Source: Bryobacterales bacterium | Lineage (GTDB): Bacteria > Acidobacteriota > Terriglobia > Bryobacterales > Bryobacteraceae | Assembly (NCBI GenBank): GCA_003142185.1 | Contig: PLOR01000057.1 | Span: 80,030 to 144,029 of the forward strand | Length of the DNA stretch: 64,000 nucleotides | Direction of reading: 5' to 3' | Shown here: piece by piece, positions 21,663-30,887 of the stretch | Layout of the letters: every line of letters starts with the position of its first letter | How positions within the stretch are numbered: position 1 is the first letter of the stretch | Position numbers and translations under genes: made by a program | The notes under the pieces: generated by a model | What the model was told of the DNA's origin: nothing | What the model saw: the letters and a program-made list of their open reading frames with translations, nothing else | The model's database searches: none

Positions 21663-22694
21663 CTACACCTCCACAACCATCTTTCCGACGCCGTCCGCGT
21701 AATGCTCGGCGATGCGGAACGCTTCGGCGATCTGATCGAGCCCGCGCGTATGGGTGATCATGGGGGCGAACCAGGCAGTGTGCTCGAGCAGCAGCTCGAT
21801 GGCGGCGTGCGATTCGTGATTGGAGCGGCGGACGTTGAAAATGGCCAGCTCCTTGCGCCGCATGGGCGAAACCTCGAAAGGCACGAACGAAGCGGAATGG
21901 ATGCCGGTGAGCACCACGCGGCCGGCATTGCGCGCGGCGCGGATGGCATCGTTGGTGGTGCTCTGCTTGGCGGCGCAGTCGATGGCGCAATCCACGCCGC
22001 GGCCTCCGGTATCTTTGACGATCTCGCTCGCCACGTCGCAGGCGTTCGGATCGAGCGCCACGGCGGCGCCCATTTCGATCGCCATCTCGCGGCGGTGCGC
22101 CACCGGTTCCACCGCCCAGATGCGGCCGGCGCCGGCCAGCTTCGCACAGGCGATGGTGACCAGTCCGATCGGCCCGGCGCCGAAGACAGCGACCGTTTCG
22201 CCGATTTCGATGGATGCGAACTTCATCGAGTGCAGTCCGATCGCCAGCGGTTCGGCGAGTGTGGCTTCTTCGAGCGACATCCGCGGCGGAATGCCCAACA
22301 GGTTGGCCGCCGGCAGGTTGACGATTTCGCGGAAGAAGCCGGGGTGGCCGGGTGTGCTCAGGAAGCGGATGTTCGCGCAAACGTTGTGCCGGCCGCTGCG
22401 GCAGAACTCGCAGTGATAGCAATAGATCGCTGGTTCGAGCGCGGCGCGGTCGCCCGCCGCCCAGCCGGTTACGCCGGTCCCGGTCCTCACCACTGTGCCG
22501 GAAGGTTCGTGCCCCAGCACCATGGGGTAGACGCACGGCGAGTCGCCCACGGCGCCCTCTGCGTAGGAGTGCAGATCGGAGCCACAGATCCCCACCGCGC
22601 GCACGCGGACCTGCACCTCGCCCGGACCGGGCTCTTCGATCGTCTGTTGCGCCAGGCGGAACGCCCGCGGCGCGGTCAATTCGGCAATGAGCAT
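21663..22694 (-). CDS. zinc-dependent alcohol/polyol dehydrogenase (MDR)
   Basis: 343 residues of the medium-chain dehydrogenase family. Catalytic zinc ligands are expected at the Cys of GICGSDLHSY and the His-Glu of LGHEPSG; structural zinc cysteines lie in CYHCEFCRSGRHNVC; the Rossmann motif GAGPIGLVTIACAK follows. Overall it resembles sorbitol, threonine or L-idonate-type dehydrogenases that use NAD to oxidise a secondary alcohol. Substrate cannot be settled. It is divergent from the hypothetical gene at 22724 with a short spacer. Confidence 0.88.
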   Translation of the reverse strand: MLIAELTAPRAFRLAQQTIEEPGPGEVQVRVRAVGICGSDLHSYAEGAVGDSPCVYPMVLGHEPSGTVVRTGTGVTGWAAGDRAALEPAIYCYHCEFCRSGRHNVCANIRFLSTPGHPGFFREIVNLPAANLLGIPPRMSLEEATLAEPLAIGLHSMKFASIEIGETVAVFGAGPIGLVTIACAKLAGAGRIWAVEPVAHRREMAIEMGAAVALDPNACDVASEIVKDTGGRGVDCAIDCAAKQSTTNDAIRAARNAGRVVLTGIHSASFVPFEVSPMRRKELAIFNVRRSNHESHAAIELLLEHTAWFAPMITHTRGLDQIAEAFRIAEHYADGVGKMVVEV

Positions 22695-22723
22695 GCTTTC
22701 CCCTACTGATAAGATATCCGTAG

Positions 22724-23095
22724 ATGCAGAACTTCCGCCAGTTCGAAGCCGGGCCGGACCCCTTCGGCCGCAAGTTTCAGGTGTGGTTCAAATGGCTGCA
22801 AACGGCCATTTCGATACGCGGCTCCGATACCGTCGACGTCAAGTTCGTTCTGGAAAACGAACAGGCTGGCAGTGCGCAAAAGACCATCGCTCTGCCGCAC
22901 TTGGCTCTGCTGGCGCTGAGTCGCGAAACGGGCCGCCCGATGGATGACGCGTGGTGCTCGCGGCTGGCAGCGCTGCACCTGGTTCGCCTGGTGGAAACCG
23001 GCGAAGACATGGAAAAAGACATTGTGGCCGTCGCGCCGGCCACCCTCAAGCAGTACGCTCAGGAGTTGGCCCGGCAGGAAGTCAGCGCAGCCTGA
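22724..23095 (+). CDS. hypothetical protein
   Basis: 123 residues, soluble, no signal or membrane segment. An N-terminal aromatic stretch (GRKFQVWFKWLQTAISIRG) is followed by an alpha-rich part (HLALLALSRETGRPMDD, SRLAALHLVRLVETGEDME). No family is recognised. It starts 29 bases from the divergent dehydrogenase gene. Codon use looks like its neighbours, so it is probably real. Confidence 0.6.
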   Translation: MQNFRQFEAGPDPFGRKFQVWFKWLQTAISIRGSDTVDVKFVLENEQAGSAQKTIALPHLALLALSRETGRPMDDAWCSRLAALHLVRLVETGEDMEKDIVAVAPATLKQYAQELARQEVSAA

Positions 23096-23123
23096 CGCCG
23101 CGTATGAAGCCGGGGGGCGCGCG

Positions 23124-23205
23124 GGTTGACAGACGAAAGCGTCTGTCCCACTTTGCTGCCGAAGGATGCTCAGGCAGGTGGGGCAGGCGCTTCCGCCTGC
23201 CAACT
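23124..23205. repeat. two facing copies of a hairpin element with compensating stem changes
   Basis: Copy A (23124-23151, minus orientation) and copy B (23178-23205, plus) are 28 bases each. Their 8-bp stems are GACAGACG/CGTCTGTC and GGCAGGCG/CGCCTGCC with loops CTTT and CTTC. The two stem differences are A-T to G-C in both arms. A T-rich tail follows copy B, so it may also terminate transcription. Confidence 0.75.
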
Positions 23206-23239
23206 GTTTCTCTTAAGACTTCTGACACCGCCGGCCCCC

Positions 23240-23279
23240 TTGTCATTCCGGCGTCATCCATTGTTCATCTCGATGCAGT
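23240..23279 (+). promoter_or_regulatory. Pho-box-like direct repeats upstream of the sensor kinase
   Basis: TTGTCAT, GCGTCAT, TGTTCAT and ATGCAGT start at 23240, 23251, 23262 and 23273, i.e. every 11 bases (7-base units with 4-base spacers), the arrangement of PhoB boxes. A possible -10 (TAATCT, 23279-23284) begins 10 bases after the third unit. Confidence 0.55.
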
Positions 23280-23302
23280 AATCTGGAACGAATGGATTTC
23301 CC

Positions 23303-24682
23303 ATGCCGCGGCTTCGCATAACGGTTCGGCTGCTGCCGTGTTTCATTGCGCTCACGGTCTGTTCCGCCTGGCTGCTGCATTGGCTGGTGCCGGAAGCCCT
23401 GCCCGGGCAGTGGCTGCGCGCGTCCGCTGCTTTGGGCTTGGCGGGTACCATCATCCTGGCCCTCTTCCTGGCCGTCACCGATCGCCGGGCTCTCGCATTG
23501 CGCCGCACCCTGGAGCGGCTGCTCGAAACGGGCAAGAGCGAAAGCCGGAGGCAGGCCAGCGGCGACGAGCTGAGCGCCCTGGCCGCCACCATCGAGCACG
23601 CCACGCGCCGCGTGCGCGCCATGGTGGAAACGCTGCAACGGGAGAATGCGCGGCGCGAGGCCATCCTGGGCAGTATGGTGGAAGGCCTGGTCGCGGTGGA
23701 CCCGCTGCTGCGCATCACCTTCGCCAACCGGGCGTTCGCCGAAATGATGGGCGCCGCCGCGCCGCCCGCGCCCGGCACTCCATTGGTGCAGGTGGCGCGC
23801 GACCACGCGTTGCACGAAATGTTCGCCGCCGTATTTGCCGAGGGCCAGCCGCTGCAGCAGCGGCTGATCCTTTCCGCCAGCACACGGTCCTTTGAGGTGC
23901 AGGTGGCTCCGCTCGCCGGCGACCCGCAACGCGGCGCCATCGCCATGCTGTACGACATCACCGGTCTGGAGCGGCTGGAGCGCGTGCGCAAGGACTTCGT
24001 CGCCAACGTCTCTCACGAGCTCCGCACGCCGCTGGCGGCTATCTGCGGTTATGCCGAAACCCTGATCGAAGGCGGCCTGGAAGATCCCGCCAACAGCCGC
24101 CCGTTCGTCTCCATCATTCTGGCCAAGGCTCGCCAGCTTACCAACATCGTGCAGGACCTGCTGATCCTTTCCAGCCTGGAAAGCGCCAAGCCGCCCGTCG
24201 CCGAGCCCATCTCGCTACAGCAGAGCATCCAGTCCGCGCTGCGCACCGTGGAGCCGATGGCCAAGACCCGCGGCATCAGCCTGGTGTGCGAATCGTTTCA
24301 GGATATGGAAGTGCTGGGTTATGAGATCCGGTTGGAACAGGTTTGGGTGAACCTGCTGGAGAACGCCATCAAGTTCAACCGGCCCGAGGGCGAAGTGCGG
24401 GTGGACGTGGTGCGAGATCCCGAGCGCGCGCTGGTGCGCGTTTGCGACACCGGCTCGGGAATTCCCTCCCGCGACCTGCCGCGTATTTTCGAACGCTTCT
24501 ATCGTGTGGATAAAGCCCGCTCGCGCGCCACCGGCGGCACCGGCCTGGGTCTCGCCATCGTCAAACACGCGGTGGAGCAGATGGGCGGCTCGGTGAGCGT
24601 AGAGAGCCACCTGGGCCAGGGTTCAGTATTCACAGTAGCTCTTCCCCCCTTCGAGAATAACCTCGCCGCAAACGAACATTAA
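23303..24682 (+). CDS. phoR: PhoR-like sensor histidine kinase
   Basis: 459 residues: two N-terminal membrane segments (about 8-30 and 38-56), a HAMP/linker region, a PAS domain (about 108-205, with [15 protein letters not shown]), then HisKA with the phospho-acceptor His238 in [10 protein letters not shown] and a C-terminal ATPase domain ([38 protein letters not shown]). This PAS-HisKA architecture with few periplasmic residues is that of PhoR, which senses phosphate through Pst/PhoU and phosphorylates PhoB. No phoB gene is in the window. The porin and pst genes follow, and Pho-box-like repeats precede it. Confidence 0.85.
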   Translation: MPRLRITVRLLPCFIALTVCSAWLLHWLVPEALPGQWLRASAALGLAGTIILALFLAVTDRRALALRRTLERLLETGKSESRRQASGDELSALAATIEHATRRVRAMVETLQRENARREAILGSMVEGLVAVDPLLRITFANRAFAEMMGAAAPPAPGTPLVQVARDHALHEMFAAVFAEGQPLQQRLILSASTRSFEVQVAPLAGDPQRGAIAMLYDITGLERLERVRKDFVANVSHELRTPLAAICGYAETLIEGGLEDPANSRPFVSIILAKARQLTNIVQDLLILSSLESAKPPVAEPISLQQSIQSALRTVEPMAKTRGISLVCESFQDMEVLGYEIRLEQVWVNLLENAIKFNRPEGEVRVDVVRDPERALVRVCDTGSGIPSRDLPRIFERFYRVDKARSRATGGTGLGLAIVKHAVEQMGGSVSVESHLGQGSVFTVALPPFENNLAANEH

Positions 24683-24696
24683 TCGTTCAGTAACAT
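24678..24696 (+). promoter_or_regulatory. Pho-box-like pair upstream of the porin
   Basis: ATTAATCG and AGTAACAT are two 8-base units with 3 bases between (11-base period), sharing the TAAt/TAAC core with the pstS pair at 26433. A TATACT -10 lies at 24705-24710, 14 bases before the porin ATG. The pair overlaps the phoR stop. Confidence 0.45.
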
Positions 24697-24723
24697 TGAG
24701 CCGATATACTCGCAGTTCCACCT

Positions 24724-26415
24724 ATGAAACTCACTGTCTCTACACTTACCGTGTGCATGCTTGCCCTGACTTTCCTGCCTGTAGGCAAGGCTCAGGGAAG
24801 CGACGCTAACGATATCGAACTCTTGAAAGCGAAGCTGGCCGAGCAGCAAAAACAGATCGAGGTGCTACGCCAGTCGGTCGATGCGCAGCAGAAGCTGATT
24901 GAGCGATTGACCACGCCGGCTGCCAGGCCGGCCGAGCAGGCCGCAAGCCAGCCGGCGGCGCAGGCGTCCGGCTTCACCCGCGCGGGCGGCGCAGTTGCCA
25001 GCGCCACTGGCGCTCTGCCCGACTTGTCTCCCGTGGCTCCGAGCCCCAAATATCCGGTGCAGGATCCCCCGCAGGGCGCGGCAACCAGTTCCCCGCTGCA
25101 AATCCAGATCGGCAATGTGACCATCATGCCGGTCGGCTTCATGGATGCCACCGCCGTGTGGCGCAACGAAGCGCCCGGTTCGGGTATTGGCAGCAGTTTC
25201 GGCAGCATTCCGTTCAGCAATGCGGTTCCCGGCGGTAAGCTCGACGAAATGCGCTTCAGCCCGCAGAATTCGCGGCTCGGCTTCCGCGTCGACGGTGACT
25301 GGAAAGGTTACCGTTTCATTGGCTACAACGAGTTCGACTTCCTCGGCACCAGCGGCTCCAATGCCATCGGCGTCACCAACGGCGCGTTCGTGCCCCGGCT
25401 GCGCCTGTTTTGGGTGGACGTCCGCAAGGGCCCGTGGGAATTTCTGGGTGGCCAGAGCTGGAGCATGTTGACCCCGAACCGCAAGGGCATCTCCCCGTTG
25501 CCGGGCGACATCTTCTTCAGCCAAGTCGTAGACGTGAACTACATGCTCGGGCTGCCGTGGACCCGCCAGCCGGGATTCCGCTTCCTGCTGCATGCACCGA
25601 AAGACGTCGTGACGTGGGGACTCTCCTTCGAGAACCCCAACCAGTATATGGGCGGTTCGGGCGGCGGTCCCCAGATTACCCTGCCGACTGCTCTTGCCGG
25701 GTTGTTGGGCACCCAGTTGGACAACACTTCGACCAGCTATCTGAGCACTCCGAACCCGATGCCGGATATCATTACCAAGCTGGCGTTCGACCCCGTCTCC
25801 AGAGTCCATTTCGAAATCGCCGGAATTCTGCGGGATTTTAAAGTCTACAATCTCACTACCGGCCAGCCGACTTCGGGCCAGACCTTCTCGAAAACCGGCG
25901 GCGGCGGATCGGTCAACGGAAATTTCGAGCTGGTCAAGAACTTCCGCCTCGTCACTAACAATTTCCTGAGCGATGGCGGTGGCCGCTACCTCTTTGGCCA
26001 GGCTCCCGACCTGATTATTCGCTCCGACGGCAGCATCAGCCCGATTCGCACTTTGAGCACGGTGGATGGTTTCGAAGCCACGGTGGCCAAGAAGACCCTG
26101 CTGTACGCCTATTTCGGCGGTCTTTGGATCGGCAAGAATGCGGCGCTTGACGCGAACGGCACCACCAAAATCGGTTACGGCTTCCTGGGTTCCTCAAACA
26201 GCAATAACCATATTGAGCGTGAGTACACGTTCGGCATCAACCAGACCATCTGGAAGGATGCGAAATACGGCGCCATCAATGTGATGGGCCAGTACGAATA
26301 CCTCACGCGGAATCCCTGGTACATCGCCTTGGGCGCGTTGGACCACGCCAGCGACAGCACCATCTACTTCAATGTAAGGTATACCCTTCCGGGCGGCGTC
26401 CCGGCCATGAAGTAG
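24724..26415 (+). CDS. outer-membrane porin, probably phosphate-starvation linked
   Basis: 563 residues: signal peptide (ending near VGKAQG), an N-terminal coiled coil of about residues 28-62 (IELLKAKLAEQQKQIEVLRQ), a Pro/Ala linker, and a long beta-rich barrel ending in an aromatic-poor strand. It resembles the DcaP-like and phosphate-selective porin families in layout. Its place between phoR and pstS, with its own Pho-box-like element, suggests a channel that brings phosphate or phosphorylated compounds across the outer membrane when phosphate is low. Selectivity is inferred from context only. Confidence 0.8.
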   Translation: MKLTVSTLTVCMLALTFLPVGKAQGSDANDIELLKAKLAEQQKQIEVLRQSVDAQQKLIERLTTPAARPAEQAASQPAAQASGFTRAGGAVASATGALPDLSPVAPSPKYPVQDPPQGAATSSPLQIQIGNVTIMPVGFMDATAVWRNEAPGSGIGSSFGSIPFSNAVPGGKLDEMRFSPQNSRLGFRVDGDWKGYRFIGYNEFDFLGTSGSNAIGVTNGAFVPRLRLFWVDVRKGPWEFLGGQSWSMLTPNRKGISPLPGDIFFSQVVDVNYMLGLPWTRQPGFRFLLHAPKDVVTWGLSFENPNQYMGGSGGGPQITLPTALAGLLGTQLDNTSTSYLSTPNPMPDIITKLAFDPVSRVHFEIAGILRDFKVYNLTTGQPTSGQTFSKTGGGGSVNGNFELVKNFRLVTNNFLSDGGGRYLFGQAPDLIIRSDGSISPIRTLSTVDGFEATVAKKTLLYAYFGGLWIGKNAALDANGTTKIGYGFLGSSNSNNHIEREYTFGINQTIWKDAKYGAINVMGQYEYLTRNPWYIALGALDHASDSTIYFNVRYTLPGGVPAMK

Positions 26416-26432
26416 CCGGGAATTCATCCAAG

Positions 26433-26451
26433 CTTAACTGATTTGTAACAG
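26433..26451 (+). promoter_or_regulatory. Pho-box-like pair upstream of pstS
   Basis: CTTAACTG and TGTAACAG, two 8-base units with 3 bases between, match the 11-base period of Pho boxes and the TTAAC core known from cyanobacterial ones. A ribosome-binding site (GAGGAG, 26469-26474) precedes the pstS ATG. Confidence 0.5.
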
Positions 26452-26483
26452 TCTGCATTCGAGAATAAGAGGAGTTATCTTAC

Positions 26484-27488
26484 ATGAAGACGTCGATTGC
26501 ATTAGCTGGAATCCTGCTGGCGGGCACGTCGATCATATCCGCGCAGGCCATCAACGGCGCGGGTGCGACATTTCCGTATCCGATTTACGGTAAGTGGTTC
26601 GAGGAATTCCGGCAGAAGAATCCTTCCATCGAGATCAACTACCAGTCCAAAGGTTCTGGGGCCGGTATCGCGCAGCTTACCGAAGGCACGGTGGATTTCG
26701 GCGCGTCCGACATGCCGATGAAGGACGAGCAGATCGCGGCACTGAAGGTGAAGGCGCTGCACTTTCCGACGGTGCTGGGCGGCTTGGTGCCGACCTACAA
26801 TCTGCCCGGCTTGGCGGATCTGAAGTTTTCATCGGAGATGTTGGCCGGCATTTTCCTCGGCAAGATCACCAAGTGGAACGACGCAAAGATCGCGAAAGCC
26901 AATCCCGGCATCAAACTGCCGGCCACCGACATCATCGTGGTGCATCGCTCCGATGGCAGCGGTACCACTTTCGTGTTCACCGATTATCTTTCGAAGATCA
27001 GCCCGGAATGGAAAGCCGGTCCGGGAGCGAATACCTCCATCAAGTGGCCGACGGGTGTGGGCCAACAGGGAAACGAAGGCGTCGCCGGAATGGTGAAGCA
27101 GACCCCGGGTGCGGTCGGCTACGTGGAACTGATCTATGCGCTGAAGAACAAGATGGAGTACGGATCCGTCCAGAACGCGGCGGGCGTGTACCTGAAGGCC
27201 AATCTGGAGTCGGTGACCGCGGCGGCGGCGGGCGCGGCCAATAACATGCCCGCGGACTTCCGCGTCTCCATCACCAACGCTCCGGGTAAGGACGCATACC
27301 CCATCGCGAGCTTCACCTGGCTGCTGATTCCCAGTCAGATCCAGGACGCCCAAAAGCGTACTGCCCTGGTGAGCTTCCTGAAGTGGATGCTCGCGGACGG
27401 CCAGAAAGACTGTGCGGCGCTCGGTTACGCGCCGCTGCCCAAGGAAGTAGTTGCACGGGAGCTGAAGCAGATCGCGCAGATTCACTGA
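26484..27488 (+). CDS. pstS: phosphate ABC transporter, periplasmic binding protein
   Basis: 334 residues with a signal peptide (to about residue 20). Phosphate-binding blocks are clear: NGAGATFPYPIYGKWFEEF near the start, QSKGSGAGIAQLTEGTVDFG, then ASDMPM, and HRSDGSGTTFVFTDYLSK. PstS captures phosphate and hands it to PstC-PstA. It is the first gene of pstS-pstC-pstA-pstB-phoU, with one base to pstC. Confidence 0.97.
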   Translation: MKTSIALAGILLAGTSIISAQAINGAGATFPYPIYGKWFEEFRQKNPSIEINYQSKGSGAGIAQLTEGTVDFGASDMPMKDEQIAALKVKALHFPTVLGGLVPTYNLPGLADLKFSSEMLAGIFLGKITKWNDAKIAKANPGIKLPATDIIVVHRSDGSGTTFVFTDYLSKISPEWKAGPGANTSIKWPTGVGQQGNEGVAGMVKQTPGAVGYVELIYALKNKMEYGSVQNAAGVYLKANLESVTAAAAGAANNMPADFRVSITNAPGKDAYPIASFTWLLIPSQIQDAQKRTALVSFLKWMLADGQKDCAALGYAPLPKEVVARELKQIAQIH

Positions 27489-27489
27489 T

Positions 27490-28452
27490 ATGGCCGCGAC
27501 GGCAACCGCCTCTGTTCCATCCCGCCGTGCTTCCGGAGCAATGGGTGACGAGATCGCGCGTCTCGTCACCCTTGCTTTTGGAGCCACCGTCGTCCTCATA
27601 ACCATCCTCCTCATATGGAACCTCTGGGGCACTTCCGCCCCTTCGCGACACAAGTTTGGTTTGGGTTTTCTGTGGGGCACCAACTGGGATCCGAACGCGA
27701 ACGATTTTGGGGCCCTGCCGTTCGTCTATGGAACGGTGATGACGTCGATTATGGCGCTGGTAATCTCCGTCCCCCTGGGCGTGGGTGCGGCGATTTTCCT
27801 GGCCGAGCTGGCGCCACCCGGCCTGTCTTCGGGCTGCACTTTTCTGGTGGAATTGCTGGCGGCGGTGCCCAGCGTGATTTACGGAATGCTGGCCATCTTT
27901 ACAGTGGTGCCTTTGATGCGCGAGTACATCGAACCGGCGCTCAAGGGCGCCTTCGGATACCTGCCGCAGTTCCAGGGACCGATGCTGGGAGTGGGCTACC
28001 TGACGGCGGCCGTCGTGCTGGCCATCATGACGTTTCCCTACATCATCGCCATTTCGCGCGAAGCCCTGCTCGAAGTGCCGCGCGACCAGCGGGAAGCCGC
28101 GCTGGCGCTCGGCGCCACGCGCTGGGAGACCACGTTCAAGGTGGTGGTGCCCTACGCGCGTTTGGGAATCCTGGGATCGATTTTTCTGGGCCTGGCGCGC
28201 GCGCTGGGCGAGACCATGGCGATCACGATGGTGATCGGCAACGACAGCACGCTGCACGCTTCCTGGTTCGCGCCCGGCTACACCATCGCGGCGGTGCTCG
28301 CCAACGAATTCGCCGAGGCCACGGGCAAAGTGTACACCAGCGCGCTGGTGGAACTCGGCCTGGTGCTGTTCCTGGTCACCATCGTCATCAACGCCCTGGC
28401 GCGGCTGCTGGTGCTGGCCACCACGCGGAAAGGAACCGCCAAGGTCGTATGA
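27490..28452 (+). CDS. pstC: phosphate ABC transporter permease
   Basis: 320 residues with six or seven membrane helices and the binding-protein-dependent permease loop (EVPRDQREAALALGATRWE). It pairs with PstA to form the channel. Pst-specific parts include ELAPPGLSSGCTFLVELLAAV and SVIYGMLAIF. It starts one base after pstS and overlaps pstA by 4 bases. Confidence 0.96.
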   Translation: MAATATASVPSRRASGAMGDEIARLVTLAFGATVVLITILLIWNLWGTSAPSRHKFGLGFLWGTNWDPNANDFGALPFVYGTVMTSIMALVISVPLGVGAAIFLAELAPPGLSSGCTFLVELLAAVPSVIYGMLAIFTVVPLMREYIEPALKGAFGYLPQFQGPMLGVGYLTAAVVLAIMTFPYIIAISREALLEVPRDQREAALALGATRWETTFKVVVPYARLGILGSIFLGLARALGETMAITMVIGNDSTLHASWFAPGYTIAAVLANEFAEATGKVYTSALVELGLVLFLVTIVINALARLLVLATTRKGTAKVV

Positions 28453-29297
28453 ACCGCCTGACCTACCGCAAGATCGTGAACAATGTGATGCTGACGCTGA
28501 CCGGCCTCTGCACGCTCTTCACTGTCTCGATCCTGTTCCTGATCCTCGGCTACCTGGTGTATAACGGCGGCAAATCGCTGGATTGGGCGTTTTTCACCAG
28601 GCTCCCCCTGCCGCCCGGCGAGGACGGCGGCGGCATGGCCAACGCCATCGTGGGCAGCGCGGAAATGGTGGGGCTGGCGGCGCTGATCGGTTTGCCAATC
28701 GGTTTCATGGGCGGCATCTACCTGGCCGAATTCAGCGGCAAGATCATGGGCTTCGCGATTCGCTACACCGCGGACCTGTTGAACGGCGTGCCCTCGATTG
28801 TGATCGGCATCTTCGCCTGGGCGCTGGTGGTGGTTCCGCTGCACAGCTTTTCGGGCCTGGCCGGCGCGGTCGCGCTCGGCATCATGCTGATTCCCATTTC
28901 GATGCGCACCACCGAGCAGTTTCTTTCCACGGTGCCGAACGCATTGCGGGAAGGCGCGCTGGCGCTGGGAGCGCCCAAGTGGAAAGTGCTGGCCACGGTG
29001 GTGGTGCCGGCCGCCATGAAAGGCGTTCTCACCGGCATGATCCTGGGCATCGCGCGCGTGGCCGGAGAAACCGCGCCGCTGCTGTTCACCGCGCTCAACA
29101 ACCAATTCTGGCCGCGCGGCGTAAACCAGCCGACCGCGTCGCTGCCGGTGATGATTTACACGCACGCCATCTCGCCTTACGACGACTGGCACCGCCAGGC
29201 CTGGGCGGCCGGCCTGGTGCTGCTGGCGATGGTGCTGGTGACCAATATTGCCGCCCGCTGGATCCTCTCGCGGGGAATCAGCGTGCAGAAGGGATAA
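28449..29297 (+). CDS. pstA: phosphate ABC transporter permease
   Basis: 282 residues from the ATG overlapping the pstC stop (ATGA). It has about six membrane segments and the EAA-type loop NALREGALALGAPKWKV, with PSIVIGIFAWALVV as a Pst-typical block. A longer open frame upstream is in another register of pstC and was not used. It lies three bases before pstB. Confidence 0.96.
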   Translation: MNRLTYRKIVNNVMLTLTGLCTLFTVSILFLILGYLVYNGGKSLDWAFFTRLPLPPGEDGGGMANAIVGSAEMVGLAALIGLPIGFMGGIYLAEFSGKIMGFAIRYTADLLNGVPSIVIGIFAWALVVVPLHSFSGLAGAVALGIMLIPISMRTTEQFLSTVPNALREGALALGAPKWKVLATVVVPAAMKGVLTGMILGIARVAGETAPLLFTALNNQFWPRGVNQPTASLPVMIYTHAISPYDDWHRQAWAAGLVLLAMVLVTNIAARWILSRGISVQKG

Positions 29298-29300
29298 TCG

Positions 29301-30137
29301 ATGGACCCCATGCCAGAATCGCTTGCGCCGGAGCAACGGGCTCAAATGCCCGCGATAACGCCGGCAGCCTCCGAACACAAGGCTGCCGGACACACCAAGA
29401 TTTCCGTTCAGAACCTGGACTTTTATTACGGCGGCTACAAGGCCCTCCACGGTATCGACATCGAGATTCCGGAGAAGCAGATCACCGCGCTGATCGGCCC
29501 CTCGGGTTGCGGTAAATCGACCTTCCTGCGCACGCTGAACCGCATCAACGACATGGTGCGCCACGCGCGTTTCGAAGGCCTCGTCGCGCTGGATGGCGAG
29601 AACGTGCTCGATATCGACGCCACCAACCTGCGGCGCCGCGTCGGCATGGTGTTCCAGCGGCCGAATCCATTCCCCAAGTCGATCTTCGACAACGTGGCCT
29701 ATGGCATCCGCATCAACGGGCTGAAGGGAAACAGCTCGATGCACGACAAGGTCGAGCATAGCCTGCGCCGCGCGGCGCTCTGGGACGAGGTGAAAGACAA
29801 GCTGCACCAATCGGCCTACTCGCTTTCCGGCGGCCAGCAGCAGCGGCTGTGCATCGCGCGCGCGCTGGCGGTGGACCCGGAAGTGCTGCTGCTCGATGAG
29901 CCGTGCTCGGCGCTGGACCCGATCGCCACCGCCAAGATCGAGGACCTGATGTTCAGCCTGAAAGACCAGTGCACCCAGGTGATCGTCACCCACAACATGC
30001 AACAGGCGGCGCGCGTAGCCGAATTCACCGGCTTTTTCCTGCTGGGCAAGCTGATCGAGTTCGATCGCACGGCGGTGATTTTCAAGCGGCCGAAGAAAAA
30101 AGAAACCGAAGATTACATTACCGGCCGCTTCGGGTAG
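29301..30137 (+). CDS. pstB: phosphate ABC transporter ATPase
   Basis: 278 residues. ATP-binding motifs are Walker [10 protein letters not shown] (66-74), the signature [16 protein letters not shown] and Walker [13 protein letters not shown]. PstB powers phosphate import. The N terminus is extended by about 30 Pro/Ala-rich residues compared with typical PstB; an internal ATG (residue 16) would remove half of it. Confidence 0.97.
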   Translation: MDPMPESLAPEQRAQMPAITPAASEHKAAGHTKISVQNLDFYYGGYKALHGIDIEIPEKQITALIGPSGCGKSTFLRTLNRINDMVRHARFEGLVALDGENVLDIDATNLRRRVGMVFQRPNPFPKSIFDNVAYGIRINGLKGNSSMHDKVEHSLRRAALWDEVKDKLHQSAYSLSGGQQQRLCIARALAVDPEVLLLDEPCSALDPIATAKIEDLMFSLKDQCTQVIVTHNMQQAARVAEFTGFFLLGKLIEFDRTAVIFKRPKKKETEDYITGRFG

Positions 30138-30175
30138 ACTAGATGCAAACCGAAGGCAGGGCGCAGGAAGAAACG

Positions 30176-30838
30176 ATGCTTCATTTTCGCGAAGAGCTGG
30201 AAGAGCTGCAGAGCAAACTGCTCGAAATGGGCGGCCTGGTGGAGGCCGCGATCCACAACAGCGTTTTGGCGCTGGTGGATCGCGACGAAGACAAGGCCAA
30301 GGAAGTAATGTGGAACGAAGCGCTGGTCAACCAGAAGGAAATCGAGATCGACGAGCTGGCCACCCGCATGCTGGCCCTGTTCCAGCCCATGGCGCGCGAT
30401 CTTCGCTTCATCACCGCCGTCATCAAGATCAACAACGACCTGGAGCGCATGGGCGATCTGGCGGTCAACATCACCGAGCGCGCCCTGACCCTGATGCGGG
30501 AGCCGGCGGTCAAGCCGCTGATCGACATTCCCCGCATCGCGGACCTGGCCGAGAGCATGGTGCACCGCGCACTGGACGCGTTTGCCAAGCACGATGCGGA
30601 CATGGCGCGCGACGTGCTGCTGGCCGACGATGCCGTCGACCGCCTGCGCGACGCGGTCTATGACGAGTTGCTCAGCTTCATGCAGGAAGAGCGCAGCACC
30701 ATCAATCGCGCGGTCTCCCTCATGTTCATCGCGCAAAACCTGGAGCGCATCGCCGACCATTCGACCAACATCGCCGAGGACGTGCTCTTCGCGGTGAAGG
30801 GCATCGACGTCCGCCACCACGCCGAAACCGGCGAATAG
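30176..30838 (+). CDS. phoU: phosphate transport system regulator
   Basis: 220 residues from the ATG at 30176, which has AGGAAG seven bases upstream; an ATG at 30143 would add 11 residues but has no such site. Two three-helix repeats each carry the metal-binding motif: ERMGDLAVNITE and ERIADHSTNIAED. PhoU links Pst transporter state to PhoR and so represses the Pho regulon when phosphate is plentiful. It ends the pst operon; a repeat copy and the convergent M28 gene follow. Confidence 0.95.
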   Translation: MLHFREELEELQSKLLEMGGLVEAAIHNSVLALVDRDEDKAKEVMWNEALVNQKEIEIDELATRMLALFQPMARDLRFITAVIKINNDLERMGDLAVNITERALTLMREPAVKPLIDIPRIADLAESMVHRALDAFAKHDADMARDVLLADDAVDRLRDAVYDELLSFMQEERSTINRAVSLMFIAQNLERIADHSTNIAEDVLFAVKGIDVRHHAETGE

Positions 30839-30839
30839 G

Positions 30840-30860
30840 TAGGGCATGCTTTAGCTTGCC
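30840..30860 (+). repeat. 21-base repeat copy after phoU
   Basis: TAGGGCATGCTTTAGCTTGC plus one further C, identical to 55089-55109 and, for its core, to the copy inside the nucleotidyltransferase gene at 527-550. It starts just after the phoU stop. Confidence 0.8.
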
Positions 30861-30887
30861 AGGCCCGGCGGCCCGCCCATTTCGGTT

